Source: Vibrio coralliilyticus ATCC BAA-450
GTDB lineage: Bacteria > Pseudomonadota > Gammaproteobacteria > Enterobacterales > Vibrionaceae
Assembly: GCF_000176135.1 (NCBI RefSeq)
Contig: NZ_ACZN01000013.1
Location: forward strand, 124,001 to 188,000
Reading direction: 5' to 3'
Length of the DNA stretch: 64,000 nt
Shown here: piece by piece, positions 1 through 11,402 of the stretch
Layout: each line of letters opens with the position of its first letter
How positions within the stretch are numbered: position 1 is the first letter of the stretch
Program-made: the position numbers and the translations under genes
Notes under the pieces: model-generated
What the model was told of the DNA's origin: nothing
Database searches by the model: none
The model's input: the letters and a program-made list of their open reading frames with translations, nothing else

Positions 1-635
<635 letters not shown>

Positions 636-752
636 TTATTATCATTACTTGTGCTTAGTGGATTAAAACTACCAACATTAAGCACTGCTGGCTAGGGTCG
701 GATGATCTTTCATGACTAAATTTTTCTCAAAAAGATCAACCCTCAGCTCTCT

Positions 753-1151
753 CTATGAAAACTCGTTCATCACGCGACGTAAAATAGGCATGTTAGCTTC
801 TGGGAATGCATAGTCAGCAAGCTCAGGTACTGGGACCCAAACCCCTTGTTGCCCTTCTTTACCATAAGGGGCGTTTTCAAATCGGGTCACACTGATGAAA
901 TCAAACTTGAGTGATTTTTCTGGGTAGTCATACTCAAGGTGCTCAAACAAACTCTGCTCTGTCACCTGAATTCCGACTTCTTCATCCAGCTCACGAACAA
1001 TCGCTTGCTCTATGGTTTCGCCCGACTCCACTTTGCCACCAGGAAACTCCCAAAAGCCTCCTTTATGCTTGTCGTCTGGCCTCTTGGTAATGAACACTTC
1101 CGATTGGTCGGAATTAAAAATGATGGCGGCAACAATATGAATACGTTTCAT
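753..1151 (-). CDS. mutT: 8-oxo-dGTP diphosphatase MutT
   Basis: Cytosolic Nudix hydrolase that removes oxidised 8-oxo-dGTP from the nucleotide pool and so prevents A:T to C:G transversions. The protein has 132 residues, the usual MutT size. The Nudix box is complete at about residues 39-61 (G39, E45, REL at 53-55, EE at 57-58, G60). The N-terminus MKRIHIVAA and the FWEFPGG stretch are typical of MutT. The ribosome site AAGGAAAA lies immediately after the U-run of the secA terminator, so expression would depend on read-through or on a promoter within the short secA-mutT gap. Confidence 0.95.
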   Translation of the reverse strand: MKRIHIVAAIIFNSDQSEVFITKRPDDKHKGGFWEFPGGKVESGETIEQAIVRELDEEVGIQVTEQSLFEHLEYDYPEKSLKFDFISVTRFENAPYGKEGQQGVWVPVPELADYAFPEANMPILRRVMNEFS

Positions 1152-1168
1152 AGTAATTTTCCTTAAAA

Positions 1169-1193
1169 AAAGAGCCGCCTAAGCGACTCTTTA
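1169..1193 (-). terminator. intrinsic terminator after secA
   Basis: On the minus strand the sequence forms AGAGTCGC-TTAG-GCGGCTCT with one G-T pair, followed directly by a run of seven T. It lies between the secA stop codon and the mutT start, only about 18 nt before the mutT ATG. Confidence 0.8.
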
Positions 1194-1214
1194 CTTTTCA
1201 TTGACGATTTCAAA

Positions 1215-3944
1215 TTAGCTATTAATTTGACCGTGACACTGTTTGTATTTCTTACCGCTACCACAAGGGCATGGCTCGTTTCGGCCAACTTTGCGTTCTT
1301 CACGAACCATTGGCTGATGTGCACTTTCATTGCTCTCTTCATCAGAAAGTTGATTCTCAGCTGATGCATGTTGAGCTTGAGCACGACGAGCCGCTTCTTC
1401 CGCTTGGGCACGGCGCTGCGCTTCCATACGTTCAACTTCTTCTTGCTGTTGAACTCGTACTTTCGACAGAATAGTAATGACATCTGACTTAAGCGCATCT
1501 AGAAGACCTTCAAACAGCTCAAACGACTCGCGCTTGTACTCTTGTTTCGGGTTCTTCTGCGCGTAGCCACGTAGGTGGATGCCTTGGCGCAAATGATCCA
1601 TCGCCGCCAAGTGCTCTTTCCACAGCGTATCCAGCGTTTGTAGCATGACGGATTTTTCAAAGTTACGCAGAACCTGCTCACCCACCACTGCTTCTTTCTC
1701 TTTGTAAACAGCAACAGACGTATCAAGGATCTTCTCACGCAGCGCTTCTTCGTATAACTTATCGTCTTCTTCAAGCCACTGTTTAACTGGCGCATCCAAA
1801 TCAAAATCGTTTTTCAGCCGCTCTTGAAGGCCTTCTACATCCCACATATCTTCCAGAGATTGTGGCGGAATGTACTCATCAATCACAGCGCTGATTACAT
1901 CAGCACGGTTTTGCTCAATCATTTCGCTGATATCTTCTACACTCATCAGCTCATCGCGAAGCTCATACACGACTTTACGTTGATCGTTCGCTACATCATC
2001 GTATTCAAGCAGTTGTTTACGGATATCGAAGTTACGGCCTTCCACCTTACGTTGTGCTTTTTCGATGGAGCGAGATAGCATCTTAGATTCAATCGCTTCC
2101 CCTTCTTCCATACCACTCTGGATAAGGCTAGCCATGCGATCAGACGTAAAGATGCGCAATAGTGAATCTTCCATTGATAGATAGAAACGCGAAGAACCTG
2201 CATCACCCTGACGACCAGAACGGCCTCGTAGCTGGTTATCAATACGGCGAGATTCGTGACGTTCGGTACCTATGATGTGCAGACCACCGGCCTCAAGAAC
2301 TTTGTCGTGTACTTCTTTCCAATCTGCTTTAATAGCTTCGATCTGCTCTTGCGTTGGATTCTGCATTGAATCCACTTTCGCCTGCCAGCTTCCGCCTAGC
2401 ACAATATCAGTACCACGACCTGCCATGTTCGTAGCGATTGTCACCGCACCCGGTGTACCCGCTTCAGCAACAATTTCCGCTTCACGTTCGTGGAATTTCG
2501 CGTTCAAGACGTTGTGTTTGATCTTCGCTTTTTTCAGTGCGTTGGATAGCAATTCAGACTTTTCGATCGAGACCGTACCCACTAGAGAAGGTTGACCTCT
2601 GGCTACACGCTCTTTGATATCTTCAATGATCGCATTGAATTTATCTGCTTCAGTACGATAAACCACATCTGGCATATCGTTACGAATCATTGGTTTGTTG
2701 GTTGGGATAACAACCGTTTCAAGACCATAAATAGATTGGAATTCAAACGCTTCCGTATCCGCAGTACCCGTCATACCTGATAGTTTTTCGTATAAACGGA
2801 AGAAATTCTGGAAGGTAATAGATGCGAGCGTTTGGTTTTCGTTCTGAATCTTCACGCCTTCTTTAGCTTCAACAGCTTGGTGAAGACCTTCTGACCAACG
2901 ACGACCAGGCATAGTACGCCCAGTATGTTCGTCAACGATCACCACTTCGCCATCTTCATTGACGATATAGTCAACGTTCTTTTCAAACAGAACATGCGCA
3001 CGTAGAGCTGCATTTACGTGATGTAAGAGGCTAATGTTTGCCGGAGAGTATAGCGTATCCCCTTCTTCCATTAGACCATTCTTGATCATCAGCTCTTCAA
3101 CAAATTCTTGACCAGTCTCTGTCAGATGGACCTGCTTCGACTTCTCATCAACCGTGTAATGACCATCACCACGATACTCTTCTGAGTCTTCCTGATCTTG
3201 TTTCTGAAGATGTGGAATAAGGGTATTGATACGCGTGTATAGTTCGGAACTGTCTTCTGCTGGACCTGAGATAATCAAAGGTGTACGTGCTTCATCGATA
3301 AGAATCGAGTCAACTTCATCCACTACCGCAAAGAAGCGAGAACGCTGTACACGATCCTCAGCACGGAAGGCCATGTTGTCGCGAAGGTAATCAAAACCAA
3401 ACTCATTGTTGGTTCCGTATAGAATATCCGCTAGGTAAGCTTGTTTCTTTTCTGGTGGCGGCATATTTGGCACGTTTACGCCAACTGTCATGCCAAGAAA
3501 TTCGAAAAGAGGACGGTTTGTCTCAGCGTCACGCTTTGCTAGGTAGTCGTTCACGGTAACAACATGTACGCCCTTTCCTGCTAGAGCATTAAGGTAAGCG
3601 GGCAGCGTCGCTGTCAGAGTCTTACCTTCACCAGTACGCATTTCAGCAATCTGACCTGCGTTGAGCACCATACCACCAATAAGCTGGACATCGAAGTGAC
3701 GCATACCATAAACACGCTTTGATGCTTCACGTACTGTCGCAAACGCTTCTGGTAACAGTTTATCTAAGGTTTCACCCTGTTCAAGACGCTGGCGGAACTC
3801 AACCGTTTTGGCTTTCAATTCTTCATCAGAAAGCGCTTCGAAGGTTGGCTCATAATTATTAATTTCTTTTACAATTTTTCTAAGGCGACGTAACGTGCGG
3901 TCGTTGCGACTGCCAATTACCTTTGTCAGTAGCTTAGTTATCAT
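1215..3944 (-). CDS. secA: preprotein translocase ATPase SecA
   Basis: Peripheral membrane ATPase that drives secretory proteins through SecYEG. It has 909 residues, the normal length (about 900). Seen in order: N-terminal helix [16 protein letters not shown]; Walker A GEGKT at 105-109 in nucleotide-binding domain 1; DEVD Walker B near 209; the preprotein cross-linking domain; nucleotide-binding domain 2 with [10 protein letters not shown]; helical scaffold; and an acidic, Q/A-rich C-terminal linker ending in the zinc-binding SEC-C motif ([13 protein letters not shown]) that contacts SecB and phospholipid. No secM-like arrest gene lies upstream as it does in E. coli; in vibrios the known arrest peptide VemP controls secDF2 instead. 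Confidence 0.98.
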   Translation of the reverse strand: MITKLLTKVIGSRNDRTLRRLRKIVKEINNYEPTFEALSDEELKAKTVEFRQRLEQGETLDKLLPEAFATVREASKRVYGMRHFDVQLIGGMVLNAGQIAEMRTGEGKTLTATLPAYLNALAGKGVHVVTVNDYLAKRDAETNRPLFEFLGMTVGVNVPNMPPPEKKQAYLADILYGTNNEFGFDYLRDNMAFRAEDRVQRSRFFAVVDEVDSILIDEARTPLIISGPAEDSSELYTRINTLIPHLQKQDQEDSEEYRGDGHYTVDEKSKQVHLTETGQEFVEELMIKNGLMEEGDTLYSPANISLLHHVNAALRAHVLFEKNVDYIVNEDGEVVIVDEHTGRTMPGRRWSEGLHQAVEAKEGVKIQNENQTLASITFQNFFRLYEKLSGMTGTADTEAFEFQSIYGLETVVIPTNKPMIRNDMPDVVYRTEADKFNAIIEDIKERVARGQPSLVGTVSIEKSELLSNALKKAKIKHNVLNAKFHEREAEIVAEAGTPGAVTIATNMAGRGTDIVLGGSWQAKVDSMQNPTQEQIEAIKADWKEVHDKVLEAGGLHIIGTERHESRRIDNQLRGRSGRQGDAGSSRFYLSMEDSLLRIFTSDRMASLIQSGMEEGEAIESKMLSRSIEKAQRKVEGRNFDIRKQLLEYDDVANDQRKVVYELRDELMSVEDISEMIEQNRADVISAVIDEYIPPQSLEDMWDVEGLQERLKNDFDLDAPVKQWLEEDDKLYEEALREKILDTSVAVYKEKEAVVGEQVLRNFEKSVMLQTLDTLWKEHLAAMDHLRQGIHLRGYAQKNPKQEYKRESFELFEGLLDALKSDVITILSKVRVQQQEEVERMEAQRRAQAEEAARRAQAQHASAENQLSDEESNESAHQPMVREERKVGRNEPCPCGSGKKYKQCHGQINS

Positions 3945-3967
3945 TTGCTATGCATCTCTCTTTACTT

Positions 3968-3983
3968 AGATCGGGCCCGATCT
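3968..3983. promoter_or_regulatory. perfect 16-bp palindrome in the secA leader
   Basis: AGATCGGGCCCGATCT is fully self-complementary and sits 24 nt upstream of the secA ATG. It could be an operator, or it could form a GC-rich RNA stem close to the ribosome site (GAGAG). The function is unknown. Confidence 0.45.
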
Positions 3984-4311
3984 ACATTCTATGCCTTCAG
4001 TCTCTAACAGTTTTGAACTAAGAATACTGAGATAAATCACTTTACTCAGATATTGCGATGAGAACTATAGATTTCAAGGCTTAAGTGGCGGTTAGTTTAA
4101 GGAATTTTACCTCTAACGACCAATAACAAGGTGATTTGTTTGAAGCATTCTTTATTTTTGTTCGTTATATGATGGATGTTTATCCGCTGAGAATAAAAAT
4201 ATACCCGCCAAACCGAGTATATTTGTCGACTGGACCTAAAAACTCACTTTGATCGGCAAGATCTTTTGAAGCGCTCTGGGCAGATCTTTGCCACGCGGCA
4301 AACGCCGAAAA

Positions 4312-4340
4312 CAAAAAAACCAGGCTTTAGCCTGGCTTTT
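4312..4340 (-). terminator. intrinsic terminator after lpxC
   Basis: On the minus strand the stem AAAGCCAGGC-TAAA-GCCTGG is followed by a run of seven T. It lies about 16 nt past the lpxC stop and marks the end of the ftsZ-lpxC transcription unit. Confidence 0.88.
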
Positions 4341-4355
4341 CAAATTTTATGCTTT

Positions 4356-5273
4356 TTACGCTACAACCATACTTGGTTCTGCGAAAGCGACCGGTGAAAC
4401 CGCTTCTTCTTCAAACGTAACCCACTCCCACGCTTCTTGATCTGCTAGAACAGAACGCAACAATTGGTTGTTTAAACCATGGCCAGATTTAAACGCACGG
4501 AACTCACCAATTATTGGGTGCCCACACATGTAAAGGTCACCAATAGCATCCAATACTTTATGAGTCACAAATTCGTTTTCGAATCTCAAACCTTCTTCAT
4601 TAAGAATACGGTATTCATCCAACACGATAGCGTTATCAAAACTACCGCCTAACACCAAATTCTGCGATTGTAGATATTCGATATCACGCATAAAGCCAAA
4701 GGTACGAGCTCGGGATATTTCCTTCACAAAGCCTTGCGAAGAGAAGTCAAACAATAAATGCTGCTCATCAGAATCAATCGCTGGGTGATTGAATTCGATT
4801 TCAAAGTCCATACGGAAGCCGTTGAATGGAACAAACTCCGCCCACTTATCGTCGTCTTCAAAACGTACAGGCTTTTTGATACGAATAAATCGCTTCGGCG
4901 CGTTTTGCTCTTCAATTCCTGCTTGTTGCAGAAGGAACACAAAAGGGCTAGCACTACCATCCATGATTGGAATTTCAGGGGCGTCTACTTCAACAATAAT
5001 GTTGTCCACACCCATACCAGCAAGTGCGGCATTTAAGTGTTCAACCGTTGAAATACGCACACCTTCGTCGTTAACCAATGCGGTACAAAGCATAGTGTCA
5101 CGAACGGATTCAGGATCTGCTGGAAAGTCGACAGGTGGATTTACATCCGTACGGCGGTAAATAATACCTGTGTTTGCAGCCGCTGGGCGAAGAGTAAGTG
5201 TAACTTTACGACCAGAGTGGAGACCCACACCAGTTGTTTTCACCATTTCTTTCAGAGTACGTTGTCTGATCAT
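4356..5273 (-). CDS. lpxC: UDP-3-O-acyl-N-acetylglucosamine deacetylase LpxC
   Basis: Zinc-dependent deacetylase that carries out the committed step of lipid A synthesis in the cytosol. The length of 305 residues matches the family. The zinc ligands H79 (VEHLNAAL), H238 and D242 ([10 protein letters not shown]) and the catalytic base region H265 (KSGHGLNNQ) are all present at the same residue numbers as in E. coli. The start ATG at 5273 has a GAGG ribosome site. The C-terminal tail ends AEPSMVVA, resembling the degradation tail of the E. coli protein, which FtsH recognises; regulation by FtsH is therefore likely but inferred. Confidence 0.98.
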   Translation of the reverse strand: MIRQRTLKEMVKTTGVGLHSGRKVTLTLRPAAANTGIIYRRTDVNPPVDFPADPESVRDTMLCTALVNDEGVRISTVEHLNAALAGMGVDNIIVEVDAPEIPIMDGSASPFVFLLQQAGIEEQNAPKRFIRIKKPVRFEDDDKWAEFVPFNGFRMDFEIEFNHPAIDSDEQHLLFDFSSQGFVKEISRARTFGFMRDIEYLQSQNLVLGGSFDNAIVLDEYRILNEEGLRFENEFVTHKVLDAIGDLYMCGHPIIGEFRAFKSGHGLNNQLLRSVLADQEAWEWVTFEEEAVSPVAFAEPSMVVA

Positions 5274-5305
5274 CTGCTTGCCTCAGTACTAATTGCTACA
5301 AAACA

Positions 5306-5328
5306 CGGTCAATAAGCAATATTGACCG
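5306..5328 (-). terminator. hairpin between ftsZ and lpxC
   Basis: A perfect 9-bp stem CGGTCAATA/TATTGACCG with a 5-base loop lies in the 100-bp ftsZ-lpxC gap. On the minus strand it is followed only by GTGTTTTG, a poor U-run. It could be a partial terminator or an mRNA processing or stability element that sets different levels of FtsZ and LpxC. Confidence 0.4.
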
Positions 5329-5373
5329 CGAATCGTACCATAATTTTGAACAGTGTCAAATTATGATTTAATT

Positions 5374-6609
5374 TTAGTCAGCCTGACGACGTAAGAATGC
5401 TGGAATATCCAGATACCCAGTGTCCTTATCAGCTTTCGGTGCAGCACTTTGTTGACCAGCACCGGAGCTCGAAGGAGCAGAACTTGTCGGCTGAGGAGTC
5501 ACCTGAGGTTTCTCTTGCAAACTTGGTGCCGGTTTTTCTTCCACTTTATTGACAGCTGGCTGCTGAGTAGGTGCTGCTGGCTGAGTTTGTGGCTGAGCAA
5601 CAGAGGCAACTTTCGTTTTTCCACCAGCCACCAATGTGATGTCAGGTTTCTTCTCTGTACCAATACCAGTAGCAACAACAGTGACACGAATTTCATCTGC
5701 CATATCAGGGTCTAACGAAGTACCAATAACAACTGTAGCATTATCTGAAGCAAATGCTTTCACTGTGTTGCCGACTGTTTCAAACTCATCCAGACGCATA
5801 TCAAGACCAGCTGTAATGTTAACCAGAACACCACGAGCACCAGCGAGATCGATATCTTCTAGAAGTGGGCTTGAGATAGCCATCTCAGCTGCTTCTTCAG
5901 CACGGTCTTCGCCTTTGGCAACGCCGCTACCCATCATTGCATGACCCATTTCCGACATCACGGTACGAACATCCGCAAAGTCGACGTTAATCATGCCAGG
6001 ACGAGTAATAAGCTCTGCAATACCTTGTACTGCATTCTTAAGTACGTCATTCGCGCTAGCAAAAGCTTCAAGTAGAGTGATACCACGACCCAGTACTTTC
6101 AGTAGCTTCTCGTTAGGAATCGTAATTAATGAGTCTACATGTTTAGACAGCTCTTCAATTCCTTGCTCAGCAAAAGCCAAACGCTTTTTGCCTTCAAAGC
6201 TAAATGGCTTAGTGACAACAGCGACAGTAAGAATGCCCAGCTCTTTTGCGACTTCTGCAATAACTGGAGCAGCTCCTGTACCTGTACCGCCACCCATGCC
6301 AGCTGCGATAAATACCATATCGGCACCATCGAGCTCTTCTTTAATTCTATCTCGATCTTCGAGAGCAGCGTCACGCCCAACCTGAGGGTTAGCGCCTGCA
6401 CCCAGACCTTTGGTCATGTCACCACCAATCTGGATTACGCTATTAACGCTTGTTTTACGAAGCGCTTGCGCATCAGTGTTGATGCTAATGAACTCCACGC
6501 CTTCGATGGATTCACGTACCATGTGTTCAACGGCATTACCACCACCGCCACCAACCCCAACGACTTTAATTACTGCGTCGTCAGACATTTCCATCATCGG
6601 TTCAAACAT
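5374..6609 (-). CDS. ftsZ: cell division GTPase FtsZ
   Basis: Tubulin-like GTPase that polymerises into the cytokinetic Z ring. The N-terminus [16 protein letters not shown] and the GVGGGGGN loop (about 18-25) are classic. The tubulin signature GGGTGTGA (about 107-114) and the synergy (T7) loop NVDFADV are intact. A long P/Q/A-rich linker (about 320-390) makes it 411 residues against 383 in E. coli. The C-terminal peptide [15 protein letters not shown] that binds FtsA and ZipA is present. It is last in the division cluster, 31 bp after ftsA. Confidence 0.99.
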   Translation of the reverse strand: MFEPMMEMSDDAVIKVVGVGGGGGNAVEHMVRESIEGVEFISINTDAQALRKTSVNSVIQIGGDMTKGLGAGANPQVGRDAALEDRDRIKEELDGADMVFIAAGMGGGTGTGAAPVIAEVAKELGILTVAVVTKPFSFEGKKRLAFAEQGIEELSKHVDSLITIPNEKLLKVLGRGITLLEAFASANDVLKNAVQGIAELITRPGMINVDFADVRTVMSEMGHAMMGSGVAKGEDRAEEAAEMAISSPLLEDIDLAGARGVLVNITAGLDMRLDEFETVGNTVKAFASDNATVVIGTSLDPDMADEIRVTVVATGIGTEKKPDITLVAGGKTKVASVAQPQTQPAAPTQQPAVNKVEEKPAPSLQEKPQVTPQPTSSAPSSSGAGQQSAAPKADKDTGYLDIPAFLRRQAD

Positions 6610-6639
6610 GTGTTATCTCCGTTTATCCTGCTGCTCAGG

Positions 6640-7902
6640 TTAAAATTCTTTTTGTATCCAGTTACGCAAGCGTCCAAATAATGTCGTTACAGATTGGCGT
6701 TTCGGCTCATTGTATTCTGCATCGTCATTGATTTGGCTGTCTCTTGCATAATGAAGTAAACCCACCGCCGTCGAGTGATACGGCTCTTTTACATAATCTG
6801 TTAGCCCACTAACCTCAAGAGGCTTGCCGACTCGCACTTGATTGCGGAATACGCGTTCCGCACACTCTACCAATCCTTCAATCTGTGCAGCACCACCAGT
6901 CAGTACCACACCAGCTGCAAGGTGATGTTTAATCCCTTCTTCACGCAACTTTCCCTGAACGGTATCGATAGTTTGGTTAACCAGTCCCATCAACTCAGTA
7001 TAACGAGGTTCAATCACCTCAGACAAAGTTTGTCTTTGTAAACTGCGCGATGGTCGACCTCCCACACTAGGAACGTTAACCGTGTCATCCTTGCTGACCA
7101 GCTCACTGAGAGCACAGCCATATTTAACTTTTATTTCTTCAGCATCACTTACTGGCGTACCAAAAGCAAAGGCAATATCGCTTGTTACAGCATTGCCTGC
7201 ATAGGAAAAGACTTCCGTATGCCTCAGTGCACCACCAGTCCAAATCGATACATCCATAGTGCCAGCACCGATATCAACAACGCAAACACCCAGTTCACGT
7301 TCATCTTCAGTGATCACAGCATTACTCGCCGCTAAACCAGAATAAACCAGATGCTCAACCTTCAAACCGCAACGTTCAACAGCTTTGATGATGTTTCTTG
7401 CCATATCATTGTGGCAAGAGATCAAGTGAACGCTAACTTCCATTCTTACTCCTGATAAACCTAGCGGATTTTTAATCCCTTCTTGGTAATCAATCGTAAA
7501 TTCTTGTGGAATTACATGCAGAATGCGCTGTTCGTCACCTATTTTGATAGATTTAGCAGTATGAATCGCACGGTCCATATCTTCTTGAGAAACTTCTTCG
7601 TCAGAAATAGTTCCCATGCCTTTTTCTATACGGCTAGCAATATGTCTACCAGAGATAGAAATAAATACATTACTGATTTGACACTCTGCCATCAGTTCGG
7701 CTTGGTCAACGGCTCGTTGGACCGATTTCACTACCGACTCAAGGTCGTTAACACCACCTTTGTCCATGCCACGAGAAGGACTACTTCCAGCGCCAATAAT
7801 ATTTATCTGACCATCAGGCAATACTTCTCCAACCAGAGCCGATACGGTTGCAGTGCCTATATCAAGACCAACAATAATGTTGTCATCAGCGGTCTTAGTC
7901 AT
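6640..7902 (-). CDS. ftsA: cell division protein FtsA
   Basis: Actin-family ATP-binding protein that tethers FtsZ filaments to the inner membrane and recruits later divisome proteins. It has 420 residues, the usual size. Seen: the N-terminal phosphate 1 motif GLDIGTATVSALVGE (about 13-27), the 1C domain, phosphate 2 VVDIGAGTMDVS (about 208-219), the adenosine motif VLTGGAAQIEG, and a C-terminal amphipathic membrane-targeting helix (LFGRLRNWIQKEF). It overlaps ftsQ by 8 bp, which points to translational coupling. Confidence 0.98.
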   Translation of the reverse strand: MTKTADDNIIVGLDIGTATVSALVGEVLPDGQINIIGAGSSPSRGMDKGGVNDLESVVKSVQRAVDQAELMAECQISNVFISISGRHIASRIEKGMGTISDEEVSQEDMDRAIHTAKSIKIGDEQRILHVIPQEFTIDYQEGIKNPLGLSGVRMEVSVHLISCHNDMARNIIKAVERCGLKVEHLVYSGLAASNAVITEDERELGVCVVDIGAGTMDVSIWTGGALRHTEVFSYAGNAVTSDIAFAFGTPVSDAEEIKVKYGCALSELVSKDDTVNVPSVGGRPSRSLQRQTLSEVIEPRYTELMGLVNQTIDTVQGKLREEGIKHHLAAGVVLTGGAAQIEGLVECAERVFRNQVRVGKPLEVSGLTDYVKEPYHSTAVGLLHYARDSQINDDAEYNEPKRQSVTTLFGRLRNWIQKEF

Positions 7903-8677
7903 CTGTACTCTCTTGTTCTAACTCTTGCTCAGGGAACCAACCAACTGAGGCTCCCGTATCATACCTGAGGTCAATATAGCTGACTCTTTGCGAGTCACTA
8001 CCTAAGTTTTTGTATAAAGAGAGGAATCTTTCCACCCTCTCTTCTAAAGATTCTTTGCCCAGCTCAAGTCGGATACCGTTATCAAGAATGATTTGCCAAG
8101 CTCGGCGATCATTCAGCAGCAGCGAGGAAATCTTCAGATTCAGCGCCGCAAACTCCGGGCTAATTTTTCGCCAAACCGCCAGAACTTCCTGACTTGTTTC
8201 TGCAGGGCCATAGAGCTTTACGCGCTCTTCTGCCAACTTGCCAATATCACCGTTAAACACTTGTCCCTGACTATTAAGCAGCTCGTTTCCATTCCAGATA
8301 GCAACAGCTTTATATTCAGTCAGGAATACTTTCACGGTATCGGGCCATTGCTTGCGAATTGAAGCATGAGAAACCCAAGGGATCGCTTCGACTGTATCTT
8401 GGAGCACCTTTACATCCTGAGACATAAAGGTCCCAACATGCTGCAATGTAGCAAAGGCACGTTGCACATCCAGAGCTGAAACGTACTTCAACTCTCCTTC
8501 AAGGACGATTTTAGAAAGCGGTAAACGCTGATCATCCCACATCCAAGACAAAGTAGAGTGAAGGATTGAGCCTATTAACAGCAAAACCACCAGCAAAAAT
8601 ACACCACCCAAGGTATGCTTTTTAACTAGTGGTGAATCAGTAAAACGACGGCTTTCATTTAATGCGCTTTCAATCAA
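7895..8677 (-). CDS. ftsQ: cell division protein FtsQ
   Basis: Bitopic inner-membrane divisome protein that links FtsA/FtsZ to FtsB-FtsL and septal wall synthesis. It has 260 residues: a short cytoplasmic tail, one membrane segment at about 25-45 (GGVFLLVVLLLIGSIL), a POTRA domain beginning LSKIVLEGELKYVS (about 55-125), and the FtsQ beta domain. The likely start is a TTG at 8677 with AGGGA about 8 nt upstream; an in-frame stop lies just upstream. A strong sigma-70 promoter precedes it. No ddl gene lies between murC and ftsQ. Confidence 0.95.
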   Translation of the reverse strand: MIESALNESRRFTDSPLVKKHTLGGVFLLVVLLLIGSILHSTLSWMWDDQRLPLSKIVLEGELKYVSALDVQRAFATLQHVGTFMSQDVKVLQDTVEAIPWVSHASIRKQWPDTVKVFLTEYKAVAIWNGNELLNSQGQVFNGDIGKLAEERVKLYGPAETSQEVLAVWRKISPEFAALNLKISSLLLNDRRAWQIILDNGIRLELGKESLEERVERFLSLYKNLGSDSQRVSYIDLRYDTGASVGWFPEQELEQESTDD

Positions 8678-8763
8678 GTCCGTTGTCCCTGCTAGTCGCT
8701 CGCAACTCTAATCCCTATCTCATTTTTCGTAAAAAAGGCAAAAGCAATTACTTTAACCTTCGG

Positions 8764-8791
8764 ATTATACTGGCGTCATTGAAAGTATCAA
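8764..8791 (-). promoter_or_regulatory. sigma-70 promoter for ftsQAZ
   Basis: On the minus strand TTGATA (8786-8791), a 16-bp spacer and a consensus TATAAT (8764-8769) lie about 90 nt upstream of ftsQ, within the only sizeable gap in the division cluster. This should give ftsQ-ftsA-ftsZ extra transcription independent of the mur genes. Confidence 0.75.
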
Positions 8792-8861
8792 ACACTGAAA
8801 TTGAGAAATCGCACTTTAATTGCATTAATTCGTTCAAATAATCGAAATCTCACGTTTTCAG

Positions 8862-10322
8862 TCACGCCTTATGCATCTTATCGACATTTAACTCAAAAGC
8901 CGCCAATTGTTTTGCTACTTTGCCAATATCACCAGCACCTTGAGTTAGAACTAAGTCACCATCTTGCAAAACATTCGCTAAAACAGAGGGTAAGGTCGTG
9001 CTATCTGAAACAAAAATAGGATCAATTTTGCCTCGACTACGAATGGTTCGGCATAGTGCCCGTCCATCAGCACCAGCTATTGGCTTTTCACCCGCGGAGT
9101 AGACATCGAGCATTAACAACACATCCACTTGCTCTAGTACATTGGCAAAATCATCGTATAAATCACGAGTTCGGCTGTAGCGGTGTGGCTGAAAGATCAT
9201 AACGAGTCGTTTGTCTTGCCATCCGTTGCGAGCAGCATGAATGGTCACATCCACTTCGGTAGGATGATGACCGTAGTCATCGACCAACATGGCACTGCCA
9301 TTACCGGTATCAAACTCGCCTAGGTGCTCAAAACGACGTCCTGTGCCTTGCGTGCCTGCCATCGCACGTAAGATAGACTCATCGTCAATATCGTCTTCTG
9401 TCGCTACCGCAATGGCTGCAGCTGCATTCAGCGCGTTGTGTCGGCCAGGAATATTCAAGGTGATATCGAGATTCGCACGCCCCTGACGTACCACAGTAAA
9501 TTTGCCTTGCTGCCCCTCTTGGCAATAATTTTCAATTCGCACATCAGCATCTTCAGCAAAGCCATAAGTAATCACTTGGCGGCTGATACGAGGAATGAGC
9601 TCACGAACCACCGGGTCGTCAATACACACAATCGCCTGTCCATAGAACGGCAAGTTATGCAGAAAATCGATAAAGGTTTGCTTCAGCGTTTCAAAGTCAC
9701 CACCATAGGTATCCATATGATCCGCTTCAATGTTGGTCACAATGCTGACCATAGGCTGCAAGTGAAGGAAAGAAGCATCACTTTCATCTGCTTCAGCAAT
9801 CAGAATACGGCTAGAGCCTAAGCGAGCATTAGTTCCTGCGCTTTTAACTAGACCACCATTGACAAACGTTGGGTCAAGCTCCGCTTCTGAGTATATCTGT
9901 GTCACAAGGGCCGTAGTAGTGGTTTTGCCATGTGTTCCCGCTACAGCAATCCCATGCCTGAAACGCATCAGCTCCGCCAACATTTCTGCTCGGCGGACAA
10001 CAGGAACTCGCGCCGCTCTTGCCGCTTTAATCTCAGGGTTTTCTTCATTGATGGCCGTCGAGACAACCACAACACTGGCTTGATGTACATTGCTTTCGGC
10101 ATGGCCAATAAAGATGGTCGCGCCTTTTTTAGCTAACCGATCTGTGACAGGGTTTTCAGCTAAGTCAGAACCGGTAATTTGGTAACCTTCATTAAGTAGG
10201 ACCTCGGCAATCCCACTCATTCCTGCGCCACCGATACCGATGAAATGGATACATTTAACACGGCGCATTTCTGGCACCATGGCGCGAATTTGCGCTAAGT
10301 CTTGAGTATGTTGAATTGTCAT
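8862..10322 (-). CDS. murC: UDP-N-acetylmuramate--L-alanine ligase MurC
   Basis: Cytosolic ATP-dependent Mur ligase that adds L-alanine to UDP-MurNAc, the first step of the stem peptide. It has 486 residues. Seen: the N-terminal UDP-binding domain with [17 protein letters not shown] (about 26-42), the P-loop [10 protein letters not shown] (about 127), the central metal and carbamate region, and the C-terminal domain ([19 protein letters not shown]). It lies 12 bp after murG. Confidence 0.98.
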   Translation of the reverse strand: MTIQHTQDLAQIRAMVPEMRRVKCIHFIGIGGAGMSGIAEVLLNEGYQITGSDLAENPVTDRLAKKGATIFIGHAESNVHQASVVVVSTAINEENPEIKAARAARVPVVRRAEMLAELMRFRHGIAVAGTHGKTTTTALVTQIYSEAELDPTFVNGGLVKSAGTNARLGSSRILIAEADESDASFLHLQPMVSIVTNIEADHMDTYGGDFETLKQTFIDFLHNLPFYGQAIVCIDDPVVRELIPRISRQVITYGFAEDADVRIENYCQEGQQGKFTVVRQGRANLDITLNIPGRHNALNAAAAIAVATEDDIDDESILRAMAGTQGTGRRFEHLGEFDTGNGSAMLVDDYGHHPTEVDVTIHAARNGWQDKRLVMIFQPHRYSRTRDLYDDFANVLEQVDVLLMLDVYSAGEKPIAGADGRALCRTIRSRGKIDPIFVSDSTTLPSVLANVLQDGDLVLTQGAGDIGKVAKQLAAFELNVDKMHKA

Positions 10323-10334
10323 GAATCTATCTCG

Positions 10335-11402
10335 TTAATTCGTTAGCGCTATGATGGCATCAGCCACTTTAGTATCTGCGTCTAATTTTGCTGCTGCTCT
10401 TGCTTTGTTCGCCATTTCGAGCAGCTTAGTTCGATCTAATTGCTGAATCTGATCCACCAACTTATCGACGGTCAAGTCTGGCTGCTCGATCATTTTCGCT
10501 GCTCCGCACTCCACTAAATGATCAGCGTTCAACGCTTGCTGCCTGTCTTTGTGCATAAAGGGAATAAATACCGCACCGATACCTGCCGCAGACACTTCAG
10601 AGACGGTTAAAGCACCGGAACGACAAACGATGAGATCTGCCCAAGCGTAAGCCTCTGCGACATTATCGATAAACTCTGTTGTGTCAGCCTTATCTACACC
10701 AGCCGTTTGATATGCCGCTGACACGTCAATCTGATTGTTTTTGCCTGCCTGATGGCGCACTTGATAACCTTCACCAAGTTTCGACATTGCTTCTGGCATA
10801 GTGCGGTTGAGAATTTGCGCGCCTTGACTCCCCCCCATCACTAGGATGCGGATTGTATCTTTGCGCTCGGTCATTCTTAGTTCTGGTTCAGGCAAAGCGA
10901 CGACATCTTCACGAACAGGGTTTCCGACCACCTCTGCGTTGGGAAAAGCACCGGGAAACGCTTGAAAAACCTTCGATGCGATACGGGATAGCCACTGGTT
11001 GGTTAATCCTGCCACCGCATTTTGCTCATGCAGAACAACTGGAACCCCCAGCATCTTAGCCGCGATACCGCCAGGGCCGCTGACGTACCCGCCCATACCG
11101 AGTACGGCATCAGGTTGCCATTGCTGCATATGTTTCTTTGCTTGCAGTATAGCATTCGCAATTTGAAACGGTGCTTTGATAAGGCGACTCAGCCCTTGAC
11201 CACGTAATCCTTTGACTTTAATAAAGTCAATCTCGATACCATGCTTAGGCACCAGTTCCGCTTCCATACGATCAGCAGTGCCTAGCCAACGGATTTCCCA
11301 TCCTTGTTGCTGAAGCTTCTTGGCAACCGCCAAACCCGGAAATACGTGACCACCGGTACCTCCGGCCATCACCATTAATCTCTTATTCTTTTTCATCTTC
11401 AT
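10335..11402 (-). CDS. murG: lipid II synthase MurG (GlcNAc transferase)
   Basis: Membrane-associated GT-B glycosyltransferase that transfers GlcNAc from UDP-GlcNAc to lipid I, giving lipid II. It has 355 residues, as usual. The N-terminal G-loop [18 protein letters not shown] (about 10-27), the second G-loop [11 protein letters not shown], and the nucleotide-sugar motif [16 protein letters not shown] (about 260-275) are intact. It overlaps the 3' end of ftsW by 20 bp, so translation of the flippase/polymerase and transferase genes is probably coupled. A second in-frame ATG lies 6 bp downstream (11396). Confidence 0.98.
   Translation of the reverse strand: MKMKKNKRLMVMAGGTGGHVFPGLAVAKKLQQQGWEIRWLGTADRMEAELVPKHGIEIDFIKVKGLRGQGLSRLIKAPFQIANAILQAKKHMQQWQPDAVLGMGGYVSGPGGIAAKMLGVPVVLHEQNAVAGLTNQWLSRIASKVFQAFPGAFPNAEVVGNPVREDVVALPEPELRMTERKDTIRILVMGGSQGAQILNRTMPEAMSKLGEGYQVRHQAGKNNQIDVSAAYQTAGVDKADTTEFIDNVAEAYAWADLIVCRSGALTVSEVSAAGIGAVFIPFMHKDRQQALNADHLVECGAAKMIEQPDLTVDKLVDQIQQLDRTKLLEMANKARAAAKLDADTKVADAIIALTN

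Larger units (their letters stand above)
3945..4355. other. secA-lpxC intergenic region, no gene recognised
   Basis: This 411-bp gap holds the lpxC terminator (4312-4340), an inverted repeat AAATATAC/GTATATTT with a 12-base spacer (4197-4224), and a perfect 16-bp palindrome, AGATCGGGCCCGATCT, at 3968-3983 in the secA leader. No open reading frame with a credible start and ribosome site was seen on either strand, so the E. coli-type secM gene is absent here. A secA promoter is expected but no convincing -35/-10 pair was found. Confidence 0.7.

Noticed and set aside
3945..4355. A secM-like translation-arrest gene upstream of secA
   Set aside because: No frame on the minus strand carries a start, a signal peptide and a proline-containing arrest end; the gap is non-coding.
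5346..5359. TTGA-N6-TCAA (TTGAACAGTGTCAA), like an FNR/CRP-family site, between ftsZ and lpxC
   Set aside because: The half-site bases flanking the core do not match FNR well, the position just after the ftsZ stop is odd for an activator, and no regulation of lpxC by FNR is known to me.
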